Source: Rhizophagus irregularis (lineage: Eukaryota; Glomeromycota; Glomeromycetes; Glomerales; Glomeraceae). From it: a stretch of DNA of 64,000 nt. The DNA is taken from assembly GCF_026210795.1 (NCBI RefSeq), contig NC_089434.1:3720001-3784000 (forward strand), read 5' to 3'. The notes under the pieces were generated by a model. It was not told the origin of the DNA and did no database searches. It worked only from the letters and a program-made list of their open reading frames with translations. The first letter of the stretch is position 1. The number at the start of each line of letters is the position of its first letter. Shown one piece after another: positions 1 through 13,099 of the stretch. Both the position numbers and the translations under genes were made by a program.

Positions 1-179
1 GTTGTAATAGTGATTATTATTTAAATGAAAAAGGGTCTGTTTTCAGTATGTTAGAAATAGTGCCAAAAAAGTAAAAGCCAATTTTGCTTGGGAAGAAGTA
101 ATTATTATTAAAAAAATAAATGCAAGAAGAAATTGAAAATGATAAGTATAAAGAAAAAAAATAGAAAAAAAGTACTACT

Positions 180-366
180 ATGTTTAGACTATTTGACTCC
201 TTTGAAGAACTAAGTAAAGTGAAAGAATGGAATGATTCTCTTCTAGAAGAAAATCTTTGATATTTGAACGGAAATTAGAGGATCAAATCGAAGAAATGGA
301 AGAGAAAATTAAAATTCTTGAACAAGGTTTCAAAGTACAATATCAGATCTTCGCTCCACTAAATTA
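180..366 (+). pseudogene. Frameshifted coiled-coil coding fragment
   Basis: Two overlapping frames together read as one charged, heptad-like helix. The first (from about 201) contains FEELSKVKEWNDSLLEE and stops. The second picks up at once with SLIFERKLEDQIEEMEEKI and runs to a stop near 366. A one-base frameshift near 250 would join them. I see no start or splice structure and do not recognise the family. The fragment is probably a relic of a coiled-coil protein or of a transposon-encoded protein, like other decayed coding pieces nearby. Confidence 0.3.
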
Positions 367-420
367 AATCTTGGATGCTGAAATCTCAACATTTAGAATT
401 TAATACATAACCACGAAATT

Positions 421-3400
421 TTTTCAAACATAATTAGTTTGAATTTTTATGATACCAAAATATATTTTGTTACAGATGTTGTCTCGTATTTGGATTGATT
501 ATGCCTTCACCAAAAAAATTTGTAACCAAGCCCATTAATTTATTTATATACTATAACAATAGATATATTTCTCTTAATTAAAAAAATAATATAAAAAATA
601 AAACAACTAATAATTGAACTACGCATATTTTTTTTTTTACTTTAGTTTATATGATATATGTATATAATATCCCTCATATATTTTATATATGATATATATA
701 ATTTAGAACAATATTTAATTATTTCATACACTAATTAACTCTAGTATACATTTTAAAACTCAAGAAGAGAAAAAGAGAACTATATATTTTAAAAGTTAAA
801 TTTCATTGGAAAAATAATTTCAACTTTCAAAGACACTGGCTGTATATTAGTAATAGTAGTCAACCAACATACACATTTGTTCTGTTGGGAATTGCATACT
901 CTTTATTATCTAATTAATTATATAGACTTTATTGATATCCTTCAAAAAAAATTTTTCAAGATTGGCTTACAAAACAAAGCATAAATAAAGTAATACTGTA
1001 AATACATAGAATATATAAGATGGATTTAGTTTTCATGAGGAAATGTTAAATAGAATTGATGCATAAGTTTTTCAACCTTTTTATTTAATTGAAAAATTAT
1101 AATAGAACAAATAATTAAAAGAAATTTATTAATAAATTTAATATAGTTTAGATAAATAATAGAATTATAGTCAAAATAGCAAACATGAGGAAAGGAAAGA
1201 CATTAAAAATTTAGACCTAAGTGAATGCCACTTGACGATGAAAAAAGTCTTGAGAAGTAGAATATAAAACTTAAAGTTGAAGAAGATTCCATAATAAACT
1301 TTTGGAATTATAGAAACATAAAGTGGCCTTAACTCATTGCAGACTTTGGTGCTCAAACTTTCCCTCAAATATGGAACGAAATTTTTTATAACATCCTCTG
1401 TATCATGGGAGACGATCCTACTGTCCAAAAAGTTGTAGTAATAGTTTAAGATTATGAATCTGATTTATTATATATATTCTTAAAAACTTGATATTTCAAG
1501 TCAGGCATAATTAAGAGTAAAAAATTAGACCAATGTTTTTCCTAAATGAAAAAGTAAATTTAGTAAATAATATATTATCCTAATCCTATGTCCATACCTT
1601 AACTATGGTATTATATTAGTTTAGTTAATCAATAAATTCTTCAACAGCTATTCCTTCATTTAATTGAAAATATAATAGAACCAAATAACTGAAGGAAAAA
1701 TTATTAATATATATATTTTTAATAAATAATATAGTAAAAAATATATATACAATTACAAACCTCAGTAAAGGAAAGAGATTAAAAACAAAGAAATAACCTA
1801 AGATTATAGTTCTAGAAGAATTGGTTATGATAGATATTCTTTTATTTTGACTATAAACTTAAATAATATACAATTATAAATATTATTGTTAAATCATATA
1901 TATTTCTTTATTATTAAGATGTCTTATAACAATATTTTGAGAAGTTTCAATCATTATAGTAATAATAGCAAATATACTCCATATATATAGATTATATACA
2001 TTTATTAATAATAGTACAACCTTTTTATAAGTAATAGAAAAATCAACAAAATTAAAGTTATATTGGATGAATAAACTAGAAACATATTACCTCATGAATA
2101 TTTGGTGGCATTAAAGAATATTTCTCTATTCATGCAGAACATTTCACCAAAAGTATTGAAAGAAACACTTGTCAGGTTTACTATAAGAATTATAATTACC
2201 TGATAAAAAAAAGAATCTTTAATCATATATGGATTTGCAAGAATTATTTTTCTTTAAGGCAAAATAAGAAAATAATAAGAACTGATGGATGAGATTACCT
2301 TGAAAAAAAACGTATGACTGATGAACTGGAAAGAAGGTACCATGCACCAGAATCTTTACTTAAAACTTATATACACAAGACATTTTATTTATACGCATCA
2401 AAAATAACACTTCAGACTTTATAATGGATTCCATTTCCTAATGGAATCTGACTATAATGATTTCTGTTTCATAGTGGAATGATGTTGAATACCACTAAAT
2501 ACCACTATTTTATCTTCCCAATAATAATTATTAATACCAGACAATTTATTTGGCAACTTTGTAGTAACCAGTTGATGATAAATAAGCATTGTACTTGTAT
2601 GTTAAAACTTATTAAGTATGTAGATTTGGGTTAAATTGGTCATGGAATTAGAATATATCTCTTCTAATATCTTTGATAGTTGTTGATAGGGAAACCATAT
2701 CCAAATCCTAACTCTAATCCTAGTCCTAAATATGATACTATAGTGTTAGGAAATCAATCAATAATAAAGAAAGCAAATGATCCTTTTATACAAGTTCTTC
2801 AACAGCTTTCCCAAAAAATTGTAATAGAAGTAAGAAATTAAGATATCCAATTTAATAATGAAATAATAGAATTTATACTTAAAATTTCATCTAGATCACA
2901 TATTCTTTATATCCTTGCTAAATTATTATATATTTAACTTATTCAAATTGAAATATGTGGACTTTTATTAAAAAGCATTTAATAAGAATTGCATTATAAT
3001 TAAAGCTTTTACATCTGAAGTTCAGGGTGACAATGGAATAATGCAAAACAAATATTTGTTTAGTAAAATATGTTAGTTTAATATAAAGAAACTATTTTTT
3101 ATGATTTATTAAATCTAGATAATGGTTTAAAATATAAGTTAGATTAAATAAAATTGCAACTAGCAAGAAAAGGTTTTTATCAGTTATAGCTGCAGTTTTT
3201 GTTGTGTAAAGTTATGTATTAATAATACAAGAAACTGTTTTTCATTATTTTATACTATTGAAAATATAGAATTGAAAATTTAATAGAAGCAGTTTAAATG
3301 AGATATATATAGATTATCTTACTACCTTTTTACCATTTATTAATAATAGTTACAAACTTTTATAAGTAATGGAAAAACTGACAAAATTAAATTAAAACAA

Positions 3401-3650
3401 AAAGTAACAATAATAGAAAGAAATATAAATTTAAAAAATTATATAATTTAGAAAAAAGATTAATGGTTGATGTTAAAAGTTATATTGGGTGAATAAACTA
3501 TTGTGATTATATTGTTTGACTATAAGGATTTGATGAGAATTTTTGGATTTAGGGCAAAATAAGAAAACAAAAAGAACTGATGAATAAGATTATTTAATCT
3601 GTAAGAAATAACAGTTTATCAAATTCATATTGAAGAAAAATATATGTTCA
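421..3650. other. AT-rich stretch, no supportable gene
   Basis: Long A/T-rich DNA. Only short stop-ridden stretches with a protein-like look are seen, for example near 2280-2400 on the plus strand (a stretch reading MTDELERRYHAPESLLKTYI). I could not assign any of it. Several segments resemble each other loosely, such as the ATTTATTAATAATAG-type strings near 2000 and 3345, so this may be old, eroded repeat DNA. Confidence 0.4.
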
Positions 3651-4084
3651 ATTAATAGCACAAAAGAATAGATCAAATAATATTCCAATTCTTATAAGAA
3701 GAAATAAATGGGTGCATTATAGTTGAATGCTTGCTTACATCTCAAATACCATCCATATGGAAACAAAAAACCATATATCCATACTAAAACTGATCAACCT
3801 CGATTACAGCAATCACCAACATTTAAAAGTTTGGCAGATTATTTCAAGAAGTAATTATGTCAGAAATAGAAGTTAATCAAATTCCAAAAATGCTTTTCAA
3901 TATACATTTGATGGATTTGTACAATTATTTTCAGAATTATGAAAGATACAAAATTTGTTAAAAGCAAAAAGAAAAAAATGATTCAGAAAAGTCTATAGGT
4001 TTTTATATTAAAAACCAACATTTGAATAAAATTTTTGGAATTTACACATGATCTATTGTCACAGGAAATACGAATACTCAAGCG

Positions 4085-4300
4085 TTGATTATTAGACAAA
4101 ATGAAAAGATTGCTGGTCTTGAGGAAGGAATATGTAGCATTCTGGAATATAATATGTGTTTAGAGAAAAATAAAGATCATGCTGAAGAGGTTTATACAGA
4201 AGCAAAAAAAGTTCTTTTCAAGAAATGTAACATTATTTTAAATGATGAGGATGTCACTGATTTCTTTAGAATTTTAATTCTCCATGTTTCATTGCATTGA
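4085..4300 (+). pseudogene. Short hypothetical coding remnant
   Basis: A 71-codon open frame reads as a helical, charged peptide (NEKIAGLEEGICSILEYN and onward). It lies about 480 bases upstream of the hAT-like transposase remnant on the same strand. It may be a displaced part of that element or another relic. The family is not recognised and no splice signals were identified. It is unlikely to be an intact gene. Confidence 0.2.
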
Positions 4301-4689
4301 AAATTATCATGATGATGCAGATCAATTACAAATGAAATGATTACCTGGTCATGTTTGCTGAAAACTAATACAAGAATGATCAATTCAGCTTCAATTAATC
4401 CTAATCAAGCAAATCATATTGTTTTATTCTTTTACTAAAAATAAAAATGTGGTAATGTGAATTATCAATGAATTGTAAGAAAATCCTGATATGAAATTTT
4501 TTTTTAAGAAATTAATGCCTTGATTTAAAATTCATTTATGTTATTTGTTATCTACCTTAAAAGGAATACATGAAAATGACAAAAAAAGGCCTTTAAATGC
4601 TTAAAAAGATTTAATAGATTTTATTTTAGATAGAGAATATCACAAATTATCTTATTTAATTGAAAAATTTTAAAACAAATTATCAATTG

Positions 4690-5640
4690 TTAATTATATG
4701 GTTACTACTCCAAATCATTTTTTGTAAAGCTACTACTTAAGAAAAGTATACACAGCAAATGGTATTGATTTATCAGCACTCAACAGTTATAATAGATAAT
4801 GCATCAAATATAAAACTGCATGGAAAGTTCTTCAAAGAAAATATCCACATAAAACTTCTCTAGGTATTGAACTCATACAATTCTTATGGATTAAAGTTAT
4901 ACTTAAAAAAAAACAAATGTATTTCTTTAGGGAAGTACATTTTTATTTTTTTTATTATTCTATTATTAACAAAATCTGTTATTCAATCTGAAGATAATAT
5001 TGGATTTATATCAACAATTATTACTGGTGATTTTGAATCTTTCATCAACTTTTTACAACAGTTACAAAATAATACATCTGATTTGCCAACAGTTTATTTA
5101 AATTAAAAAATCTTGAAGATTTTGTTATAACAAATGATAATTTATTTAACAGTTAGATCTAATGAAAAGATCATTGGTTAAGTTTTATATAATCCAGTTA
5201 TTGTGTTAACTTACACATTAGATTTTCAGTATAGAGTAGAAATACAATGGAATTCAGTTATCAAAGATGGATTAATTCATTGTTCCTATTGAATCAAAGT
5301 AAAGTATTAGAAGAATATGTAGAATATTTAAAAACACTTGGTCATTTTTCTCATGCTGTATTTACAGGAATCAAATTTAGTAAAAAATGCAATTAATTTG
5401 TGGTATCTTGTTAAAGGTTGTTATCTTATGAAAGGTTTTACCAATTGAAGGAATGAAGAGCTAAAAGATGTTACAGTTAAACTATCTCTTAGGAATAATA
5501 AACTAATTAAGGAAAATTAGTTAGAAGAGAAGATTGATCCATTGGAGAAGGCTAAAAGCATGTGATACTTAGTGAAGTTGCTTTATAAATTCCATAAAAG
5601 AGCATTAACTCCTTTATTTGCCATTCAGGTGTTTTTCTGA
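4690..5640 (+). pseudogene. Decayed hAT-like (DUF659-type) transposase
   Basis: A frameshifted and stop-interrupted coding relic. One frame gives VIIDNASNIK (about 4786-4815). A shifted frame continues with TAWKVLQRKYPHKTSLG and then IELIQFLWIKVIL. This matches the layout of the DUF659 region of hAT-superfamily transposases, where an acidic D-N-A-S-N block is followed by a K-A-W-K-x-L-x-x-K-Y-P-H block and a conserved Leu-Gly. Further on, WNSVIKDG (about 5250) and LLNQSKVLEEYVEYLK (about 5285) resemble the R-W-N-S-V block and the helix after it. A hAT transposase normally spans 600-800 codons, and only broken middle parts remain here. A tail-like piece lies at 8150-8340 after the tandem repeats. 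It cannot be functional. The assignment is by motif only. Confidence 0.55.
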
Positions 5641-8350
5641 CATTCAAATTACTATTAAAAGCAAAATTATCATCCTAAGACTTCTGTAAAACTAGAAAAA
5701 TGAATATTGTTTCAGATTGATAAAATGAAAAATAGCAAAGTGGTTTCTTTTTCTCTGAAGAGCTAAGATTTGCTATGAACAATGGCTATTCCTTACTCTC
5801 CATTAAACAAGCTTATCTATAACAAAGCATATTTGGAGAAATAGGCTTAATTGATAAGAGTTGAAAAATTTGGTGGAATTTAAAATTATTTGAGAATTAG
5901 AGTTGAATTAAATGAATTTTAGAATTAGAAAATATTAACCGAAATAATAATGAGGAATGTAATGCAGATGATGATATTTTTCTCTTTGTTTGATATTAAT
6001 GAATATAATGATTAATGGTGAAAATGTATACATTCAAATTATTACTATTAAAAGCAAAATTATCTTTCTAAGACATTCTGTGAAACTATATGAAAAATGA
6101 ATAAAAGTTCAGATTGATAAATAGCAATGTAGTTTCATTTTCTCTGAAGAGCTAAGATTTACCCTGAATAATGGCTATTCCTTACTCTCAATTAAACAAC
6201 ATCTCCAATTTCAAAAAATTGAAGCACATTTGGAGAAATAGACTTGATAAGAGTTGGAAAAATTAGCGGAGTTTAAAATTATTTGAGAAATTTTGAGTTG
6301 AATAAAGAAACCATAATTTGCTATATACACCAAGACAAAGTATGTATATGTTTGCATCGTTTTCATATTAACCTATCCTAATATCTCACTCTTTTATAGG
6401 AGGCATTGGTGGAACTATGATCTTGGCAACTGAAGGAATTAAACTAAATGAATTAGAAACTATAATTAGAAAATATTAACCAAAATAATGAGGAATGTAA
6501 TTTGGATGATGATCCTTTTTTCTTTATTTGATATTAATTAATATAATGATTAATAGTGAAAAAGTATACATTCAAATTATTACTATTAAAAGCAAAATTA
6601 TCTTTCCAAGACGTTCTGTGAAACTATATGAAAAATGAATAAAAGTTCAGATTGATAAATAGCAATGTGGTTTCATTTTCTCTGAAAAGCTAAGATTTAC
6701 CCTGAACAATGACTATTCCTTACTCTCAATTAAACAACATCTCCAATTTCAAAAAATTGAAGCACATTTGGAGAAATAGACTTGATAAGAGTTGAAAAAA
6801 TTAGTGGAGTTTAAAATTATTTGAGAGATTTTGAGTTGAATAAAGAAACCATAATTTGCTATATACACCAAGACAAAGTATGTATATGTTTGCATCGTTT
6901 TCATATTAACCTATCCTAATATCTCACTCTTTTATAGGAGACATTGGTGGAACTATGATCTTGGCAACTGAAGGAATTAAACTAAATGAATTAGAAATAT
7001 AATTAGAAAATATTAACCAAAATAATGAGGAATGTAATTTGGATGATGATCCTTTTTTCTTTATTTGATATTAATGAATATAATGATTAATGGTGAAAAA
7101 GTATACATTCAAATTATTACTATTAAAAGCAAAATTATCTTTCTAAGATGTTCTGTGAAACTATATGAAAAATGAATAAAAGTTCAGATTGATAAATAGC
7201 AATGTGGTTTCATTTTCTCTGAAGAGCTAAGATTTACCATGAACAATGGCTATTCCTTACTCTCAATTAAACAACATCTCCAATTTCAAAAAATTGAAGC
7301 ACATTTGGAGAAATAGACTTGATAAGAGTTGGAAAAATTAGTGGAGTTTAAAATTATTTGAGGAATTTTGAGTTGAATAAAGAAGCCATAATTTGTTATA
7401 TACACCAAGACAAAGTATGTATATGTTTGCATCATTTTCATATTAACCTATCCTAATATCTCACTCTTTTATAGGAGGCATTGGTGGAACTATGATCTTG
7501 GCAACTGAAGGAATTAAACTAAATGAATTAGAAATTATAATTAGAAAATATTAACCAAAATAATGAGGAATGTAATTTGAATGATGATCCTTTTTTCTTT
7601 ATTTGATATTAATGAATATAATACGCATTTTCTGATTTCTGGGAATTAAATCATTTATTTTCTGGTAATTCTAAAAGGGATTTTGGACGATTAGACTTTG
7701 CTGCGATTTTTATTACAGAAAGCAACTCCCCATTTGTATGATTAATGATTGTATTAATATTGATGATTTATATAAGTATAGTGAAAAAGTATACATTCAA
7801 ATTACTATTAAAAGCAAAATTATCTTCCCAAGACTTTCTGTGAAACTATATGAAAAATGAATAAAAATTCAGATTGATAAAATAAAAATAGCAATGTGGT
7901 TTCTTTTTCTCTGAAGAGCTAAGATTTACCCTGAACAATGGCTATTCCTTACTCTCAATTAAACAACACCTCCAACTTCAAAAATTGAAGCACATTTGGA
8001 GAAATAGATTTGATAAGAGTTGAAAAAATTAGAGGAGTTTAAAATTATCTGAGAGATTTTGAGTTAAATTAAATTAAATGAATTAGAATTAGAAAATATT
8101 AACCCAATAATAATGATAAAATTACATCCCATACACAATCCACTAAACTATGGTTTTATAATAGAAATAATGAATGTACTGAGCAAATTAATAGATCAAA
8201 CAGAAGTGTAGAAGCTGGACGTAGTAATAAATTAAATGAACTAGAATTAAAAATATTAACAAAAATAATAATGAGGAATTTAATTTAGATGATTATTTTT
8301 TTTCTTTATTTGATATTAATGAATATAATGAATGATTGTATTAATATTGA
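5636..8350. repeat. Tandem repeat, ~538 bp unit, about 3 full and 2 partial copies
   Basis: The landmark GTATACATTCAAATTA starts copies at about 6026, 6564, 7101 and 7789. A partial first copy begins near 5636. Spacings are 538, 537 and 688. The long third unit carries extra sequence at about 7622-7788 that the other copies lack. The three central copies look almost identical, while the outer ones are divergent or shortened. Every unit repeats the same blocks: a start resembling 5640-5780, a CACCAAGACAAAGTATG block and a block ending in GATATTAATGAATATAATG. The first partial copy continues directly from the transposase relic upstream, so the array probably arose by amplification of the 3' part of that element. 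No unit has a long open frame. Confidence 0.85.
8150..8340 (+). pseudogene. Tail fragment of hAT-like element
   Basis: The plus strand reads LWFYNRNNECTEQINRSN and then, in the same region, an acidic tail of the type NNNEEFNLDDYFFSLFDIN, with one or two frameshifts. The acidic tail is also encoded in each 538 bp repeat unit just upstream. This suggests the fragment is the C-terminal end of the same decayed transposon. Assignment to hAT rests on context only. Confidence 0.35.
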
Positions 8351-9848
8351 TGATTTATATAAATATAATAAAAAGTATTGTTTGTCAAACTTCTTTTTAG
8401 TATACCGATGTCTTAAAATTTGTTGATAACTAACCTGGTAACAATTACTGATTTACAACCCTGCATAAAATAGATTGACTGATTCTCCAAACATACTAAC
8501 TTTCAAGCAATATATGTTAATGTAAAATTGGAAATAATAATATTTAACCATTAGTCAATTGCTATTACCATACTTGGATGGATACAAATGCCAATTTCTT
8601 TCTCCTATCAGTAAACATGCCAAAATTTCTTGTAAGTCTAAACATACATAATAAATCTTTAGATATACGGTATTAGGTAATCCAATGATTAGTTACCGCA
8701 CATTTAGCATGTTCGCCACAGAAAAAAAACAAAAGAAAAAAAAATTTATGCTACGAGGATTGAAGGAACTGGAAAGTATGTAAATAAATTAATACTTATA
8801 TTTAGTATTAATAAAATTTCTTTTTGTTCCATTTTTTACTGATAATAATATAAACTGTAAATGAAGTCTATTGTAGTACTGATTACTGAACAATTTCTAT
8901 AATTAAACTATTCTAACATATTCATTAAGACTTAATTTATTTCACTATTAAATATGAAACAGTTGTGCCACCATAATTTCTATGTTTTTACAGAAACTTT
9001 AAAATTTTGGGTGATATTGAATATGATATAATATATTGTGTATATTGATATCGATTCAGTATTTTTTTTTTTTTTTTTTTGAAAATATTATTGCAACATA
9101 ATTATAATATTGTTATGATATCACTCATATCAATATATAGGAGATATTCTGTTGTGTAAGTGAAATATACTCTGAAAAATTATAAATATAAAAAGAGTTC
9201 ATATTATAATAATTATTTGGAAAAAATTTTTCGTTGTGCAGACATGCATAATGAATCTAAGTGAATTTACTTATTTTTTTACATTAATAGAATTTTCAAC
9301 ATTAAGAAAGATTCATTTTACGAATAACATGGATCATTTAATAAATTTATATGATTATCTCAATCAGCACAGGAGTTAATTCCTAAACTGGTCGGTATTC
9401 CACCTGACTTATTGGAAATTATTTGTTAACTATGATTTATTTGTGATTTTGTTACTTTAGGCTTGCTATTCCAAATTTAATCATGTTTAATATGCCTCAA
9501 AGAAAGCTGATATAGGATTCTTTAAATTATTAAATATCATATGATTAAATTGATTAAATAGTGCAAATAAATTTGTAGCATATTTTGCCATTTTCCTTGT
9601 AGATGTCAAGAAGGAATTTATATTTCTCTCGTATTATATTTATGGGAAATATATATCTCATCTTCCCGTATTGATGTTATAATTTCGCATTCTGTAACAA
9701 AAAATGTTATACAAACTTTTTAAAAAATATCTACTATGTGTATTTTCCCCTGCTCTGTAAGTATCAAAGATGGTTTTGAATGTCATTTTTTTGACTTAAT
9801 TTGACAAACCTTTTTTTTTCGGGTTTTTTCGTTAAATCACGTGACGGT
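8351..9848. other. Intergenic, no gene seen
   Basis: AT-rich DNA without a supportable open frame. It includes a 20-plus-base T tract near 9062-9080 and a few protein-like but stop-broken stretches. Confidence 0.4.
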
Positions 9849-9870
9849 TTTAATTCTGGCCAGAATTAAA
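9849..9870. repeat. Perfect 22 bp palindrome centred on CTGGCCAG
   Basis: The sequence TTTAATTCTGG is followed immediately by its exact reverse complement. A TCACGTGAC palindrome lies about 10 bases upstream (9837-9845). The pair CTGGCC plus TCAC(G/A)TGA recurs elsewhere in the window, apparently inside short interspersed elements. Confidence 0.8.
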
Positions 9871-11415
9871 TGATCCGCATATAAATATTAACAATGGCGA
9901 GGATTTAAACATCACACACGAGGGCGAGATCTAAATTTACCCTTATATTTATTAAATTTTTCTTTGTTATCTGACATCATATCGATTGTATAATTGTTTA
10001 AAAGAATATTAGATCAAAATAATGAAATTTACACTTTTAAATATCATAGTATTCGAGGATGAAAATGATTAATATCGAGAAACTGTTATTCGTAATACTA
10101 TTTTCACATTCTTTTTTTTTGAAAATTCTACTAATTTAATAGTTATGTCATTTAAAAGCAGTTGACTTAGAAAAAACAATTTTTATATTTTTATATTTTT
10201 CTAGAAAATTAGTTTGTAATTGCACATAGACTTATTTATATTATACCACAATAAAATTTCATTTTTAAGATCCGTGTTTTGCAATCAAAAAGGATTCTAT
10301 GTAGGATGTTAATTCCTGAAAATCAAGTTTATTAGTAGCAACCAATAACCATGAAATTTGCTGTAACTAGGAATGGCTTAATCGGTTATAATTTATAACT
10401 GACTCAAAGTTTCAAATTTTTTTTGGAATTTCCTTCTCATCCTTTTTATTGTTAAAATTATCATAAAAAATAATTATAAAATTCAGTAACCATCATTTTA
10501 CTTAGGGGGAAGAAGATGTAATATTTTAGATATTATTATAAAATAATGGAACACTTGTAATAAACTAGTCGTTAAACCACGTGCTTATTTGTTGACAACC
10601 GCATCAATTTTGCTATGTAGAATAAAAAAGTTTTTTCTCATTATGTAACTTTATTATTATTATTTTTTATTTGTCAAAACCCGATCTTAGGTTAATATTA
10701 TTTGACTTAAATCTAATCATACAACGATTACAACGTATGCACGTTATAACATCTAATCTAATTTAACGTCCTTACGTCATATAGTGAAAGTCTGAAAAAT
10801 TGAATCATGTAAATTATATGTTTAAACCTACAAGGGTGAGACTTGAGAGTAGACCTCGATGACAAGACGATACAAAAAAAGTTGACAAAATCACCCATTC
10901 TGTTTTTTTTTGATTTGGAGTAGCTTTATTGATTGAATAATTATATCAATTTTTTGTGTGAGAAAGTATTAACGGTAAATATTACACACGATTTAACATT
11001 GAAAAATACTATTATCATTTATAAAAGGATAAAAGTTTTATGCGAACGGGAAAAGGAGAATTTGCTATTTTTATATTTTTGTCAGCTGCCGGCTGGCCTA
11101 GTAATGCTGGCCAACCACTTAAGGCATTATAGTATCGGGCAGATAACGAAGGAGAATAAAAAAAAAGGAAATTTTTTTATAAACAATAGACGATAATAAA
11201 AAAAATAATAAATCTGCGAAGCATAGTAATTAATAATTGACGCTGCAAAAAAAAAAGTTTTTAATCTTAAATTATATCTTGGTAATTGGTTGGGCCATCG
11301 AGTGTAGAACATTTGTTTAAATAACATATGCCTGCAATTTATTATAAGTTTATTATTCAGATACTTTCTATTGTTTAAATTAACAATATATTTTCTAAAC
11401 TATTACCATACTTTA
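9871..11415. other. Intergenic, no gene seen
   Basis: AT-rich intergenic DNA downstream of the membrane-protein gene. A plus-strand 87-codon open frame at 10933-11196 has no recognisable domain and atypical composition, so it is not called. Confidence 0.4.
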
Positions 11416-12507
11416 CTACACATTAATAGGAGGCTCGCTAGACTCATTTTCCTCGCTGTCTGTATGTACTATATGTATAACCTTATATATACGATATATC
11501 ATACCTACAAGTAATTTTATTGAACTTGTAACGAGTAATAAGAATGGTACTAATTTAATTTCCCCCGTTTTTAATTTATATATAATCTAATGATCAAAAT
11601 CAAATATGTACATATATTCGTTAATTTTTTATTAAAAAATTTTTTAAAAATTTTTTGAACGCACCTGAATAGCGAATTGGGGTAAATCTTCCACAAATGA
11701 ACCAACAAGACAACCATATAATATTAATTCCTTAGATTTTTCACTAAAAGGTGCATTAAATCTCCTGAGTCCGAATCCAGAAAAATTTGAAGTAAGTAGA
11801 TTTAACATAGTCATATCTGCACCCGCAAGTACTGTTGTAATTGCTGTTGTTCCTGTATTTCTATTAATCCAATTTCTAAAGTTAGTTCCGTCAGGTCCTT
11901 CTTTACTTACATTGCGAATTATGATTACGACCGAAAATACAATATTTATAAAGATTGGACCTATTAAAAATACTAAACTGCAGAAGAATAAAAAAGATAA
12001 TAAGCTGGAATGATTATTTTGATTTACATAAAACACATAGAAAATACAGAATCGAACTACCTTGGTAGGAAAAGTTGTTCAACTTCTTTTTCGTGTCTTA
12101 ATATAAGTTTTACAAACAATATGTCGAGGATAAAGTCTACTAAAATACACGGTATCGTAAATATAATAAAATTATTTGGTTCGTAATTGTCTTGAGAACC
12201 CTACATCGTGTTTGAAAATTTTTAATTATAATTATTTATTTACAGTATAATATTAAAATTAACTTAATATCTCCTAGAATTAATTACCTTACGAAGACAA
12301 CACTTCGCAATACAAGAAAAAAAATGAGCAATTATCCAACAAATAACGAGAAATCCAACGAAAGCGATAATATAGATGGCACCAACTATTAAACCAATAA
12401 AAAAAGGTTAGGTTGCAAAGTTTAAATTAATTAATTTATAAATTAAAACAAAACTTACGTGTTAATATTTGGTCACTTTTGTTCTCCTTCCTTGATAAAT
12501 CAAACAT
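11416..12507 (-). CDS. Five-exon multi-pass membrane protein, family unassigned
   Basis: Exons read on the minus strand: 12507-12459, 12385-12288, 12200-12061, 11977-11665 and 11586-11416. All four introns are GT-AG, and the joined frame is 771 bases, giving 256 residues and a TAG stop. Hydrophobic segments fall at about residues 17-40, 57-80, 97-117, 178-199 and 213-232, so a four- or five-span integral membrane protein is predicted. The middle loop (about 118-175) contains AGADMTMLNLL, and a conserved-looking block reads FVEDLPQFAIQ just before the last junction. The C-terminal tail is short and acidic-serine rich. I do not know its function. I believe similar EDLPQF-type membrane proteins occur in arbuscular mycorrhizal fungi, but could not check. 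The start was chosen as the first ATG in the first exon, which carries a short polar N-terminus before the first span. No signal peptide is evident. Confidence 0.75.
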
Positions 12508-12677
12508 TTTATTTATGAAAAGAGATTTTTTTCAAGAAAAAAAAAGAAAATGTGGGAAACTAACTAAATCTCACCGCAAGTGATTCTCACCTAACCAGCA
12601 CTAGCGGGCATAATAAGGTCAGTTGCAATGAATGTCCAAAAATGAATTTATTGTTATTATTATAATTCACCTGCAAG

Positions 12678-12765
12678 TTTACAATGAAACTAAAATTACA
12701 ATGAAATTAAAATTACAATGAAACTAAAATTACAATGAAATTAAAATTACAATGAAGCCAAAAAT
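12678..12765. repeat. 17 bp minisatellite, about 5 copies
   Basis: The unit ATTACAATGAAACTAAA is repeated about five times, alternating between GAAACTAAA and GAAATTAAA versions. It sits about 170 bases upstream of the start of the membrane-protein gene. Confidence 0.8.
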
Positions 12766-13099
12766 ATCAAATAGAATAACAAAATGAAAAATATGCATGT
12801 GTCTATCGCTTAAAAAAAAAAATTTTTTATTATGTAACTGAGAGAGTAAAAAAAAAATTATTTGAACAATCATTAAAGGTTAGGTTAATAATAAAGTAAA
12901 AAAAATGTATTCCAGATATCTATAATAATTATCCGATTATATTCGGTTAAATTCAGATTCGGACCGAAGCAACATTCTCGTATTATTCTTTCTCTCTCTT
13001 TTCCTGGCAAATATTTTTAAGAACTTTAATGAATATATTTGGACATACAATTGATTAGTGACTTACACGTGTTTTATTTGTACATTTACTACATTTACG
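12766..13099. other. Intergenic, no gene seen
   Basis: AT-rich DNA with several A runs. No coding or RNA feature was recognised. Confidence 0.4.

Noticed and set aside
11080-11130. Possible tRNA-like GC-richer stretch (CTGCCGGCTGGCC)
   Set aside because: No cloverleaf with a T-loop GTTCRA motif could be formed by eye.
10933-11196. 87-codon plus-strand frame
   Set aside because: No domain and no splice context, and it lies just beyond the end of a well-supported gene on the other strand.
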